NCBI GenBank assembly: GCA_019751875.1
Contig: JAIEMV010000006.1
Coordinates: forward strand, 1-64,000
DNA: 64,000 nt
Source of the DNA: Hyphomicrobium sp.
Lineage (GTDB): Bacteria; Pseudomonadota; Alphaproteobacteria; Rhizobiales; Hyphomicrobiaceae
Direction of reading: 5' to 3'
Positions within the stretch are counted from its first letter, which is position 1; the number at the start of each line of letters is the position of its first letter. A program made the translations under genes and the position numbers. Under the pieces are notes generated by a model that did not search any database, was not told where the DNA came from, and was given only the letters and a program-made list of their open reading frames with translations. Of the stretch, positions 1-9,800 are shown one piece after another.

Positions 1-1
1 T

Positions 2-511
2 CGCCCAAGGCTGCCTCCAAAAGTCAGCCTTGAATCAAGGTCCGAGTCCCCAGTCAAGCTTTGTCCACGAAACCTAGTAACGGTCGAAAACGTGATCGGC
101 GGCAGCGGCGACGACATCATCGTCGCGAGCGACGCGGTTAACGAACTCACCGGCGGCGAAGGCGACGATTTCTTCGTCTTCAAGACTGTCGCCTCAACCG
201 GCTTGGGTTCGGGTCGCCGGGATAAGATCCTTGATTTTGAGGTCGGCGATCGTATCAAGATCGATGAGATCAGCGAAGAATTCGAGACGGTCTTCGACGA
301 AGTGTTCGACGACCCGGGCATTCGAAAATTTATCCTAATCGCGCAGGCCCAGGAGTTTTCAAAACCGGGGCAAATGCGTTTCAAGTACGATGACAGAGAG
401 AACTCCACCATTCTCGAAGGCAACATCGACTACGACACCGATACAGATTTCGAAATTGAGATCGTTGGATCACATGACCTCCGCTACGAGCAGTATCTGT
501 ATTCTGTGTGA
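2..511 (+). CDS. RTX calcium-binding protein, C-terminal end (partial)
   Basis: This is the C-terminal end of a secreted RTX (repeats-in-toxin) protein. The frame is open from the left edge, so the start lies outside the window. Two glycine-aspartate repeats typical of the calcium beta-roll are visible (GGSGDDIIV and GGEGDDFFVF), followed by a serralysin-like C-terminal domain ending in an acidic then hydrophobic tail (YLYSV), as expected of an uncleaved type I secretion signal. Residues before LVTVENV do not resemble RTX repeats, so a diverged segment or an upstream frameshift is possible. A HlyD-type adaptor begins 45 bp downstream, consistent with a type I secretion substrate next to its exporter. 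Whether the N-terminal part is an enzyme cannot be seen. Confidence 0.8.
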   Translation, partial: RPRLPPKVSLESRSESPVKLCPRNLVTVENVIGGSGDDIIVASDAVNELTGGEGDDFFVFKTVASTGLGSGRRDKILDFEVGDRIKIDEISEEFETVFDEVFDDPGIRKFILIAQAQEFSKPGQMRFKYDDRENSTILEGNIDYDTDTDFEIEIVGSHDLRYEQYLYSV

Positions 512-556
512 GCCAAAACTTGCCAGTAGCTAATTACGCGATGAGGAAAGACGGAG

Positions 557-1870
557 ATGGCTGGTTACGATAACTCAAAGGCGAAGTCCGGTCAGAGCTA
601 CTCGCTGACCGCTCAGGTCGTCTTTGCAACGGTCGTCATGATCGGACTGGTTGCCGGAATGGGCGGATGGGCTGCCACGACAACACTGTCTGGGGCCGTG
701 ATCGCGCCGGGAACATTTGTCGTTGAGCGAAATGTGAAGAAGATTCAGCACAACTACGGCGGCATCGTCTCGAAGATCAATGTTCGCAATGGCGACCGCG
801 TCGAGGCAGGGGACGTTCTGCTCCAGCTCGATGCGACGCAAATCGGCGCAGAGTTAGAGATCGTGAAGTCTCAGCTCCTCGAGTTGCGGGCCCGCAGCGC
901 GCGCCTCGTTGCAGAGCGCGACGGTCTCGACACGATCCCCTTTTCCGATGAACTGCTTGCCGCAGGGGACGCGGCGAAGTCCGCCATTGAAGGTGAAACG
1001 CGCCTGTTCCATGAGAACCAGCGTGCGCGCGACAACCAAAAGGAACAGCTCCGTCTGCGCGTGACCCAGCTCAATGAGGAAATCACTGGTCTCACCGCGC
1101 AGAGAGATGCAAAAGGTGCTGAGCGGGAATTGATCAAGCGCGAACTCGACCAGATTCGTGAATTGCACGATAAGAAGCTCACTGCAGTCTCGCGTGTGTA
1201 CGCTATGGAGCGTGAAGAACGTCGACTTGGCGGGGAATATGGAGGGCTTGTCGCTCAGATTGCGCGGGCGAACGGCCAGATCAACGAGATCAACGTTGAG
1301 ATCATTGGCGTCGATGAAAATACGCGGGCTACGGCTCAGCGCGAATTACGCAGCATCGATGCGCGATTGGCGGAATTACAGGAGCGCGCCATTGCAGCCC
1401 AGGACAAATTCCAAAGAGTGGATATCCGGGCGCCGCAGACAGGGATCGTCCATGAACTGTCGGCGCATACGATTGGCGGCGTCATAAGCGCAGCTGAGCA
1501 GATCATGTTAATCGTGCCGGAGGAAGATAACCTCACGATCCAGGCAAAGATTGCCCCCAGCGATGTCGACCAGGTGGCCGCCGGCCGCCCGGCGCGGCTT
1601 CGGCTCTCGGCCTTCAACCAGCAGAATACGCCGGAGATAACCGGATACGTGACCCGCGTTTCAGCCGATGTCACCATTGATCCAAAAAGTGGCCAATCCT
1701 ACTACATGGCGAGCATCGATATGGACGAGAAGGATTTGCGCCACTCGGGGGAGCTGAAACTTCTGCCGGGTATGCCGGTCGAAGTCTTTATCGCGACTGG
1801 AGAGAGAACAGCGATTTCCTACCTAGCAAAGCCTTTCACCGACCAGATCAACCGCGCCTTCAGGGAGTGA
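557..1870 (+). CDS. HlyD-family type I secretion periplasmic adaptor
   Basis: Membrane fusion protein of a type I secretion system, linking an inner-membrane ABC exporter to a TolC-like outer-membrane channel. It is 437 aa, normal for the HlyD/PrtE group. One N-terminal membrane segment (about residues 20-43) is followed by a biotinyl-lipoyl-like half motif (GGIVSKINVRNGDRVEAGDVLL), a long coiled-coil hairpin (about 95-290), the second lipoyl half (VDIRAPQTGIV) and a beta-barrel domain. The ATG is preceded by GAGGAAAGACGGAG. It lies directly after the RTX gene, so that protein is the likely substrate. No ABC ATPase lies between or after; it may be upstream of the window. Confidence 0.9.
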   Translation: MAGYDNSKAKSGQSYSLTAQVVFATVVMIGLVAGMGGWAATTTLSGAVIAPGTFVVERNVKKIQHNYGGIVSKINVRNGDRVEAGDVLLQLDATQIGAELEIVKSQLLELRARSARLVAERDGLDTIPFSDELLAAGDAAKSAIEGETRLFHENQRARDNQKEQLRLRVTQLNEEITGLTAQRDAKGAERELIKRELDQIRELHDKKLTAVSRVYAMEREERRLGGEYGGLVAQIARANGQINEINVEIIGVDENTRATAQRELRSIDARLAELQERAIAAQDKFQRVDIRAPQTGIVHELSAHTIGGVISAAEQIMLIVPEEDNLTIQAKIAPSDVDQVAAGRPARLRLSAFNQQNTPEITGYVTRVSADVTIDPKSGQSYYMASIDMDEKDLRHSGELKLLPGMPVEVFIATGERTAISYLAKPFTDQINRAFRE

Positions 1871-3062
1871 CCAGCGCAAATGTGCAAAACGGTTCATTGC
1901 GCTGACGGCGGTAAAGGTGTGATTGCAGGACTAAAGAGGGCGGCCACTGGCGAGCGTAGCGAAGGTCGTCGCTGACGTTCAAGGGGCCAATGCCGACGTG
2001 GGACGGGCGCACCCTGGGGACACGCATATGCCCGAAAAGCTCACTGGGTTAGCGACGAGCGGGCAGTTGCGGCGATGCTGATTGACGTTCGGATGAGCGA
2101 CGCAAACCTTCGAAGAGTCCGCCATGATCAGCTTTATCAGCTTCAGAATTACACCTGCGTCGGGCTTGAAACCGTCCAGCGAAATCTAGCTTGATCGAAG
2201 CCTTTCCGCGCAAATCTCACATGCAGTTGCGAAGTTTCAGCTTTGACTAGCCAACAAGTGGCGTTCAGACCTTGGTCCCCGGACTGCGGCGAGCCACGAA
2301 CCGACTTCTGGGCAGCTTCCATTTCAGGGATGAATTCAATACACGTACAGAGAGGATCAGGGTCATGGCCCATGCGGGAAAAGTCCATTCGCTTTCAGCT
2401 CTTGCTTCATAGCCTTCAGTTGGAGTTGGCTAACATTCTTCGTGCACTCGAGAATAACAGACTAACAAGACAAAAAGCTGCTCGAATGGCCAGCGCTGAG
2501 ATGAAGCAAGGCACTCGTGCACTCAAACGTTTGAAGCAGCCGTAAGTATCTGGGTCATTGCTTCCGACGCACCACTTCCGCTCTTGGACCTCCTCGACCG
2601 TGCCCTGCATGTGCCGAGGTTGAGCCCCGCGCCTCAGCTCGCAAGCCTATATCTGCTTGTAAGGGCGCAGCGGAAATCGCACGAGGCTTGGGGACTTGGC
2701 TCGGTTCTCTTCGCAGGCACTTCCGCATCTGCAAAGCAGGAATGGGAGTTACTAGTATTCCCCGCCGCCGCGGCTCGTTGCTTGACGATCCGTCCAGCAG
2801 GGTTCTGACGCCTGGTTTAGAGAGGGATAGTGTTACCAGTGGCTGTGCAAGTTACTGAAAGATCAGGACGTGGTCCGCAGCTTCCTTGGCAATGATTGTT
2901 GATTTCGTTGGATTTTGTGTCGACTCTTAATCAGCGGGTCCACAGTTCGAGCTTGTGATCACCCACCAAATTCTCAACTAAATCAGCAGCTTACATGTAA
3001 ATTCTATTTAGAACTTATCCGCGCTAAAAACTATAAATATCTATAAACTCTTTTGCTTGCTC
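1871..3062. other. Gene-poor stretch, probably decayed DNA
   Basis: No convincing gene was found on either strand. Short open frames lack good ribosome sites and recognisable domains. The segment 2985-3060 is clearly more A+T-rich than its surroundings and ends at a degenerate repeat starting near 3063. One small helical frame (2330-2545) is listed separately at low confidence. Confidence 0.6.
2330..2545 (+). CDS. Possible small helical protein (weak)
   Basis: A 71-codon frame starting ATG with only a weak CAGG upstream. The C-terminal half is rich in Leu, Lys, Arg and Ala and would form an amphipathic helix (LHSLQLELANILRALENN). Nothing is recognised, and codon use does not clearly favour coding. 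It may be a chance frame in decayed DNA. Confidence 0.2.
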   Translation: MNSIHVQRGSGSWPMREKSIRFQLLLHSLQLELANILRALENNRLTRQKAARMASAEMKQGTRALKRLKQP

Positions 3063-3318
3063 GTCATGCGGTCTGACGTGGCGAATTGATGAGATTGAGC
3101 GCTGGGTGGGCGATCAGGATTTCGTTGCGTGACGTGATGAGAAGCTGGCGGCGCTGATCGCAGGGAAGCAGAAGGTTTACCACAGCTAGCGAAACACGAA
3201 GCTCGTTCAACGACGCTTCATGAATGTCTGTCACGCAAGATGGGCGGACTGGCAGGAAGGTTGAGCCAGCTGCGCGGACTTTCAAGGCGGCGGCTTCGCA
3301 AGAGGTCGCCGTCGTTAG
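3063..3318 (-). repeat. Degenerate repeat, copy 1 (remnant of an unknown gene family)
   Basis: Imperfectly repeated at 3516-3752. The two copies share an identical 30-bp core (3099-3128 and 3552-3581) plus similar flanks at both ends: CGGTCTGACG on the left and GGCGGCTTC...GTCGCCGT on the right. On the minus strand both copies encode a nearly identical terminus, NEILIAHPA..LINSPRQT followed by a stop. They therefore look like decayed copies of one short coding sequence rather than a structural DNA repeat. The family is not recognised. Confidence 0.6.
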
Positions 3319-3515
3319 TTTCAGCTGACTCGCGATCGCCGCCGGGCTCTGGTCGGTAGGCCCGTTAGCGAGATCTTTAGCTGCGAGCGGTATCTTTTCA
3401 TTCCAGCTGGAGCTCTCTTCCCCCTTCGCCAGCTGAGCGCCATGTTGAGAGCGGCGGTTCCTTCAGCCAGGAGCCATCGCTTTCAACGTTGGCCGCTGAC
3501 GACATCTGTGTCGCC

Positions 3516-3752
3516 GTTATACGGTCTGACGCGGCGAGTTGATTAGTTCGTGCGCTGGGTGGGCGATCAGGATTTCGTTGCTCAGGACTTACGGGACGTT
3601 GGCTGCGCTGATCGCTCGCTACCTGGTTCTGGCCAACTCGCAATCCTATGCAGTCCGTATAATCGGAGCGCATCATGAGCTGCGCTCCAGAGCGCCCCTT
3701 CTCATCTCCTGCTTGGTCCCAGCGGCGGCTTCTCCAGAAGTCGCCGTTGCTG
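3516..3752 (-). repeat. Degenerate repeat, copy 2
   Basis: Second copy of the element at 3063-3318. It carries the identical 30-bp core at 3552-3581. The minus-strand reading of the core ends in SPRQTV and a TAA stop, whereas copy 1 ends in SPRQTA and TGA. A stop in the same frame shortly upstream shows that this copy is frameshifted or truncated. Confidence 0.6.
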
Positions 3753-3852
3753 CTTGTGCCGCTTCTGCGCAAGTTCAAATATGAGGCCTCGGCGGCTAGG
3801 CAGGGAGCGCCAGAGGTTAAGCGTCACCCCGGCATGCGGTTGGAGAAGGTGA

Positions 3853-4251
3853 ATGTACCTGTTCGTGCTCACTGCAGCGGCGATCGCTCTCTACTTTTCG
3901 ATGGTCGCATCCAAGCAACCTCGTCCGGCCGTCATGTTGGCTGTCATCCTGTGGATAGCCTACACGGTCTATGAATACTTCGTCGCCAACGGCACATTAT
4001 GCGATGCGAATTGCAACATCCGCGTCGATCTCCTGTTCTTCTTCCCCGTGTTGGGCTACGCTGCCTATCTTGCCCTTCAGAAGGAACCGCGCACAGGCGC
4101 CGTCGCTATTCTCTGCCTGATCTGCTGTGGCATGGTCGCGTTGCTGGCGCTCGCCTTTGGCTACACCGCTGCGGCTGTGATCGCCGGCATGGGTGCTCTC
4201 ATCGCTGCCGTCTTCGGCATCAAATCGAGAACCTCGGGCAATCGGGCATGA
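3853..4251 (+). CDS. Small integral membrane protein
   Basis: A 132-aa protein of unknown function. Four hydrophobic segments are evident (about residues 1-17, 24-43, 58-76 and 82-123, the last probably two helices). A short loop with paired cysteines (GTLCDANCNIRVD, about 47-59) lies between helices 2 and 3 and could form a periplasmic disulfide. The start is well supported: GGTTGGAGAAGGTGA precedes the ATG. It stands alone on the plus strand between decayed DNA and an opposed exported protein. I do not recognise the family. Confidence 0.75.
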   Translation: MYLFVLTAAAIALYFSMVASKQPRPAVMLAVILWIAYTVYEYFVANGTLCDANCNIRVDLLFFFPVLGYAAYLALQKEPRTGAVAILCLICCGMVALLALAFGYTAAAVIAGMGALIAAVFGIKSRTSGNRA

Positions 4252-4536
4252 CGGACGCAGCGAATTAGCGATGCAGGTAAGCAGAGAAAGAGGACTTCGT
4301 GGTCAATGCATACCAACCGTCTGAACTCTTATAGGCGGTGTCCGCAACCCTCCCGACAGCAGACGCCGCCCCAAAGCCGAGTGATCGCGACAGACGGACT
4401 AAGCCGGGTTGAGTTCGTCATGGTCTGAACGCAGCCATCTCCTCCTTGTCGAGATGAGCCTCGCTCCCGAACTCCTCGTAACGCATCCTTTGTCAATCCA
4501 TGAGCGGAGCGAAGTCGCCGTTACGGCCGACAAACG

Positions 4537-5064
4537 CTAATCGCGGCCACGACCAATCTCCGTCAATACTGCCAGTAAATCGTCTTTGGCCGTGCCTGGA
4601 TGATATCGCCCGATCCATGCCTGAAGGAACGGCTGTTTGACCAGCGCTTCGGTCAACATCTCACGCTTGAGTTCAAGCATGTCCTTGGTCGCGTGCTTTT
4701 TTTCTAGTGATTGGCGTAGCCCCGGCTTTTCAAGCACCGTATCGAACGCCTCCCATTGCGCCCGCAGTTGACGCGCTTCGCGCGCGGCACGCCGGTGGTG
4801 TAATGCTGAAAGGAACGGATGCCCAGCCTCAGCGTCGATCGTAGCTGCCAGCTCAGGCTGATTGCCGAAGAACACAGCCAATGCACGTTGGCGCGTACCG
4901 GCATCCTGCTGGAGGTCATAGAGAGCGCCATCAGAAACGCTCGAAACGATGTTTCCGCGCAGCCTATCCGGCAAGCCAACAAAGTCGAATAATGCACCAC
5001 CCCATTTCACGTAGCCGAACGAGAGTGCTGCACCGAACACTATCCCGAACAGAAAACGGAGCAT
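4537..5064 (-). CDS. Hypothetical membrane-anchored or exported protein
   Basis: A 175-aa protein starting at an ATG preceded by GCGAGGTCACA. It opens with a hydrophobic segment (residues 2-24, LRFLFGIVFGAALSFGYVKW) that is either a signal anchor or an uncleaved signal. The rest is soluble, charged and largely helical, with an Arg-rich stretch (HHRRAAREARQLRAQW) near residue 90. No known domain is recognised. It is monocistronic as far as can be seen, with a 112-bp gap to the next minus-strand frame. Confidence 0.65.
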   Translation of the reverse strand: MLRFLFGIVFGAALSFGYVKWGGALFDFVGLPDRLRGNIVSSVSDGALYDLQQDAGTRQRALAVFFGNQPELAATIDAEAGHPFLSALHHRRAAREARQLRAQWEAFDTVLEKPGLRQSLEKKHATKDMLELKREMLTEALVKQPFLQAWIGRYHPGTAKDDLLAVLTEIGRGRD

Positions 5065-5177
5065 TGTGACCTCGCTGGATCATTAAGCGGCGCAGACGCA
5101 CCGGTCCACCACCCTGGCTACAGCCTCAACCGGTCAAACGCAGGCGCCGTTACAACAACGCCCCGGTCTGGAAGTTC

Positions 5178-5375
5178 TCACCCGTTATGAGCACCCACTC
5201 CCCGCCATGACTCAATAAGGATAGATATGCCTGCGCCCGCGATGACGGCAAGGACGGTATTTAGGATCTCCAAGATCGAGGTGGCACGAGGATCTAAAAG
5301 CACAGCATGTAAGAGTTCAATCTGATTGTGGACTTCAACTGATTTCCTCGAAAGAGAATTCTTCTTCCCGATCAA
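5178..5375 (-). CDS. Possible small single-pass membrane protein
   Basis: A 65-aa frame from a TTG codon, or about 54 aa from an internal GTG, with no strong ribosome site. The C-terminal half holds one hydrophobic helix (ILEILNTVLAVIAGAGISILIE) and the N-terminal half is polar. The amino-acid pattern is sensible for a small membrane protein, but support is limited. Confidence 0.35.
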   Translation of the reverse strand: MIGKKNSLSRKSVEVHNQIELLHAVLLDPRATSILEILNTVLAVIAGAGISILIESWRGVGAHNG

Positions 5376-5411
5376 CCCAACTGATGTTGGGAAAACTGTC
5401 CATCTTCGAGC

Positions 5412-5971
5412 TTGTGCCCAAGCAGCAATTTCTTGCCGCTTTCAGGCGGCGGCAGCGATGGTGCATTCGGTGCTGGTCTACTGGTCGGCTGCACTGAACG
5501 GGGTGACCGCCCTAACTTCGATTTCGTGACCGGCGTCAGCACGGGTGCAATGATGGCACCACTCGCGGTGTGACTCGGCAGGTGTTTCTCTACCCGCCGG
5601 GCTTTTCGCCGAAGGTCATCGACAAGGCCATTGGGTGGACAATAAAACGTCGCGTTTTCATTATTCGAAATACGAAGGTCGATCCAGAATTTGCAGAAAC
5701 GAAAGACCAACTCATCCCAATCGCGACCCGATCAATCTCAACGCTCATCAAAACTCAGGGTATCGGCGACCTTTACCAAATCTATACCACCGCTAGACGC
5801 GATGGTGTCGATTATAACTTAGCCTACATTCCTTTGGATTTCATAGTGCCCGCTAGGAGCGCGTTCGATAAGGATTACATGAATGCCTTGTTCCAACGTG
5901 GCTACGAACTCGGTCGAGCTGGATACCAGTGGCAAAAAGAGCCGCCAGGGCTCGATACAAAGCTGGACTAA
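5412..5971 (+). pseudogene. Patatin-like phospholipase pseudogene
   Basis: Remnant of a patatin-family lipid acyl hydrolase. The N-terminal part (about 5430-5570) keeps the oxyanion-hole glycine motif (SGGGSDGAFGAG) and the nucleophile elbow (TGVSTGA, GxSxG), then hits TGA at 5571. A second part in another frame (5570-5971) carries a typical C-terminal region (SISTLIKTQGIGDLYQIY, DGVDYNLAYIP, GYQWQKEPPGL). The catalytic Asp region between them is missing, so an internal deletion with a frame change near 5560-5575 is the simplest explanation. Intact family members are roughly 400 aa. The start codon of the original gene is also unclear, so the protein is almost certainly not functional. Confidence 0.8.
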
Positions 5972-5990
5972 CTGATTTGAGGAGCAACAC

Positions 5991-6104
5991 TTGAACCAAC
6001 GCATGATCTGGTTCCTTGCTGGGGTAGGCGTTTCGTCGGTCTTCTGGCTCGCAGTTATAAATGGGATCGGCCGGCAGTGGCTGAACCAGCTTCTTACACT
6101 TTGA
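5991..6104 (+). CDS. 37-aa single-pass membrane microprotein
   Basis: A very small gene starting at TTG, with TTTGAGGAGCAACAC just upstream giving a good ribosome site; an ATG five codons in is an alternative. It encodes one hydrophobic helix (MIWFLAGVGVSSVFWLAVING) and a short polar tail (GRQWLNQLLTL). It follows the patatin pseudogene by 19 bp and may once have been its partner. Function unknown. Confidence 0.5.
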   Translation: MNQRMIWFLAGVGVSSVFWLAVINGIGRQWLNQLLTL

Positions 6105-6161
6105 GCAGCCGCGATTAATGAATGCCCCGCGGAGTAACTAGCTAGGAGCGGCCCCACGACG

Positions 6162-6815
6162 TCAGCCTCCGAGTGCGATCGTGATCCCGACCAGGACTGC
6201 ACCGAAGACGCCGACGATCGCCCCGGGAGCCCACGAGGGCGACCAGCCCATATGCTTTCCTAAAGCAGCGCCAATCGCAAATAGCAAGGCGACAGCGATC
6301 GCATTGGACGTCCGAAGTGCGATGCCGACGTCCTCGAGGAATACGAATGGTAGCGCTACAGGAAAGGTTGAGAGGAACACGAGCATAAAGATTCCTGCAG
6401 CGCCGCGCCATTCGTCCCCGGTCGGCATCACGCGACGCTCCGGAATGGCACTGGCCCGAACAGCACCGGCGAGCCGATCGAGTTCGCTTTCTGTGAATAT
6501 CTTTCCGGCACCGAGAGGGATGTGTTCGGCGATCAGGCGACGTGCCTCAACGGTCGAAGCACTTGCCACTGTGAGCGCAAGGGTGCGCCACCGCTCGCGC
6601 GTCACGATCTGCGCGAGAAGATACATTGCAGCGTCCACGATTCCCCATGCGAGGTTACAGCCGATGGCCCCTGCGAGCATCGTGTGCACGTCGGCCTTTG
6701 TTGCAAGAAGGCTGATCGTCGAGGTGAACGTGAGCGCCATGATGAGGCCGAAGATGATCTCGGATGCTCGCTCAAGCGGATCAAGAATGCTGGATTCGTT
6801 CTCGGCCATCTCCAC
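6162..6815 (-). CDS. VIT1/CCC1-like integral membrane protein
   Basis: A 217-aa membrane protein resembling the VIT1/CCC1 group of iron/manganese transporters, although assignment rests on overall pattern. The first helix (LERASEIIFGLIMALTFTSTIS) has the family feel; a second hydrophobic segment follows, then a charged cytoplasmic stretch (about 95-140) and three C-terminal helices ending VGITIALGG. It starts at GTG 3 bp after the stop of the RND pump gene, so it is the last gene of the channel-adaptor-pump operon and probably translationally coupled. Metal transport is inferred, not shown. Confidence 0.6.
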   Translation of the reverse strand: MEMAENESSILDPLERASEIIFGLIMALTFTSTISLLATKADVHTMLAGAIGCNLAWGIVDAAMYLLAQIVTRERWRTLALTVASASTVEARRLIAEHIPLGAGKIFTESELDRLAGAVRASAIPERRVMPTGDEWRGAAGIFMLVFLSTFPVALPFVFLEDVGIALRTSNAIAVALLFAIGAALGKHMGWSPSWAPGAIVGVFGAVLVGITIALGG

Positions 6816-6818
6816 GTC

Positions 6819-9800
6819 TCATGCGGTGTGTTCGGCAGTCACGGCCGGCTGCAGCGACCGCTGCCAGGGCGAGAACAGCATCAGATAGAGGATCGGCACG
6901 ACCACAAGGGTCAGGATTGTACCGATTCCAAGGCCGAACATCATGACCACGGTCATGCCGCGCCAGAGTTCTCCACCCAGAAGGTAGAGTGGCACGAGGC
7001 CCACGATCGTCGTCAATGTGGTCATCACGATGGGCCGGAAGCGCGCTTGCGCTGCAATCGTCACAGCAGACCCGAGGTTTGTCGTTGTCAGGCGCTCTTC
7101 GTCGATCCGCTCTATCAGCACGATGGCATTGTTGACGATAATCCCTGCCAGAGCCAGAAGGCCAAGCATCGCGTTGAAATCGAGTTTCGCGGCCGAAAGG
7201 TTCAGACCGAGAGACGCACCAATCACCACGAGTGGGATTGTCAAGATAATGATTGCCGTGCGCCGGAAGGAATTGAACTGCCATATGAGCAGCACGACGA
7301 TCGCGACCAGGCAATGCGGCATGTAGAGGAACAGCGCACCATTGGCCTTCTGGCTGGCTTCGACTTCCCCGCCTGCCGCCCAGCGATAGCCCGCAGGGAG
7401 GTCAAGGCTATTCAGCAGAGGCTTGACGCGATCGAGCAGTTGCTGAGCAGTCAGATCGGGATTGATGCCCGAGATCGTGATCGTGCGATCGAGGTTGTAG
7501 CGATGGATGATGTAAGGCTTCAATTCTCCAGCAAGGGTTGCGACCTGAAGCAACGGGATCGGCTGACCCCGGTCGTTGGCGATCGTGACGTCGGCAAGAT
7601 CATCGAGCGTCGAGCGATCGGCTTCGCGCGCGCGTAGCACGATGGGGATGATGCGATCACCTTCGCGGTAATCGGTCACTTGCGTCCCGTCGAAGTTCGC
7701 CTCGAGCGCACGCGCTGTCGCGGCGGGTGACAGACCCGCCCGCCGGGTCCGCTCCTGATCGATCAGAACGTCGATCTGAAGGACCGGGTTGGCCCAGTCT
7801 GTTCTAAGATCCTTTGTACCGGGAACCGAGGCAAGGAGATCCTCGATATGTTTGCCTCGCTGGTAGAGCGTGTCGATGTCCAAGCCAGACAGACGGATTT
7901 CAAGGGTGCCAGGAGGCTCCTGCCCCAGGAACAGTAATTCCGTCCATCCCCGCCCCTCGGGTATCTGCGCCGCCAGGAACTCTTCGAGCCGCGCGCGTGC
8001 GGCGGCAACACTGCTTGAATCGCCCGTATTGACGACGCCGAACGCCACGTGTGGAGCAGAATCGACAGGGGAGAGAGCAAGGAAGAAGCGCGGCCCACCC
8101 GCGCCCACATAAAAAACGTTCGACGCAACATCGGGATTGGCGCTCTCATCGGCCAGGAATCGCGCGAGACGCTCGGTGACGCGCAGCGTCTCTGCTTCAT
8201 TTGCACCCGCAGGCAACTCGAGACGCACCACGAACTGCGCGCGCTCCGATGGCGGAAGCAGACCGGTGGGCACGCGGCCGAGAGCCGCGATCGAAATGGC
8301 AAACAGAACGATGGCCCCAGCAACAACGGAATAGCTGTGACGCAGCAGCCAGCCGAGCCAATGGCCGTAGGAGGCAGTGAAACGCTGAGTAATATCGGAT
8401 GACTGCGTTTCTTGGCGGCCGGACGGGAGAAACCAGACACAGAGTAGCGGTGTCACCGTACATGACAGCAGCCAACTGGCGAGGAGCGTGAGGATGATGA
8501 CCTGCGCGAGGGCCCGCAAGAATTCGCCGGCAGCATCGGGGGCGAGAAGCAGCGGCAGAAACGCCAGGATCGTGGTCAGCGAAGACGTCAGGAGTGGGAT
8601 GGCCAGCGTCCGCGTCGCAGCTAGAGCGGCAGCCACTCGCTCGGCACCGCCGTCGATGCGCTTCTTGATGTCCTCGGCGATGACGACGCCATTGTCCACG
8701 AGAAGTCCGAGCGCGATGATGATGGCGGCAATCGAAATGCGATGCAGCGGAATATCCCACAGCAGCATTCCGACCAGCGCGAGGAAGATGCTGAGCGGCA
8801 CGATCGTTCCGACGATGGCGCCGGCGCGCACTCCGAGAAAGAGCATTACGACCGCCAGGACGGTAAGAAGTGTCTGGCCGAGATTGCTCGTCGCTTCGGC
8901 AACGGCACTTGCCACGATCGGGGATTGATCGGTAACGACGGAAAGGTTCATTCCCAGCGGCAGGTCCTGCCGCAGGTTCTCGAGCGCCGCGGTCGTCTCC
9001 ACGCCGAAGTCCTTGATCGGGACATTCGGGACCATGGACAGCGCGAGAGCGACCGCAGGTTGGCCATTGAAGAGCACCGGCTTGCGGGGTGGATCGACAT
9101 AGCCGCGCTCGACTTTGACGATGTCGCGCACGTACACGACGGCGCCGGACGGGGTGCTGACCGGCACGTCGCCGATGGCGTCCACGCTCCGGAAATCACC
9201 ACTGGGCTCCAGTGAGTACCGCATGCCGTCTTCGGTGATCAGCGACCCGGCCGGGAGGATCTGGTTTTGCTCCGCGATCGCATTCAGGACCTGCGTGCTG
9301 GACAGTCCAAGCTGGGACAGCCGCGTACGATCGAAGCTTAGCCAGATCCTCTCGTCCTGCACTCCAAACAAGTCGATGCGGCTGATGAGCGAAAGGGTGG
9401 AGAGCCGGTCCCGCAGCCAACGCGCCTGGGCCCGCAATTCTGCCATGCTGAAGTCGGCACCCGTCAGCGCAAGTGTCGTCACGGCCACGCGCCCATAATC
9501 GTCATTGACCAGCGGTCCGACTGTCCCCGCCGGCAACGATGGTGCAAGATCGGCCATCTTGTTGCGCAGATTATCCCAGATTGGACGCGTGTTGATCACC
9601 GTCGGGAGCAACTCGACTTTGACCGTCGCCAGACCGGTCTGAGCGGACGACCGGACGGTATCGGCCTCCGGGATCTGCTTGACCGCTTCCTCCACCGGCT
9701 TGATGAGCAGTTGCTCGACGCGACTGGCCGACATACCCGGAAAGGCCACCGTGACGACTGCGGTCCGGATGATGATCTCGGGATCTTCCTGACTGGGTTG

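Noticed and set aside
3398-3778. A 126-codon minus-strand frame across repeat copy 2.
   Set aside because: It is out of register with the conserved NEILIAHPA frame shared by the two repeat copies and looks random.
6522-7637. A 371-codon plus-strand frame opposite the first RND pump.
   Set aside because: His/Arg/Asp-rich composition with no motif; it is a shadow of the pump gene.
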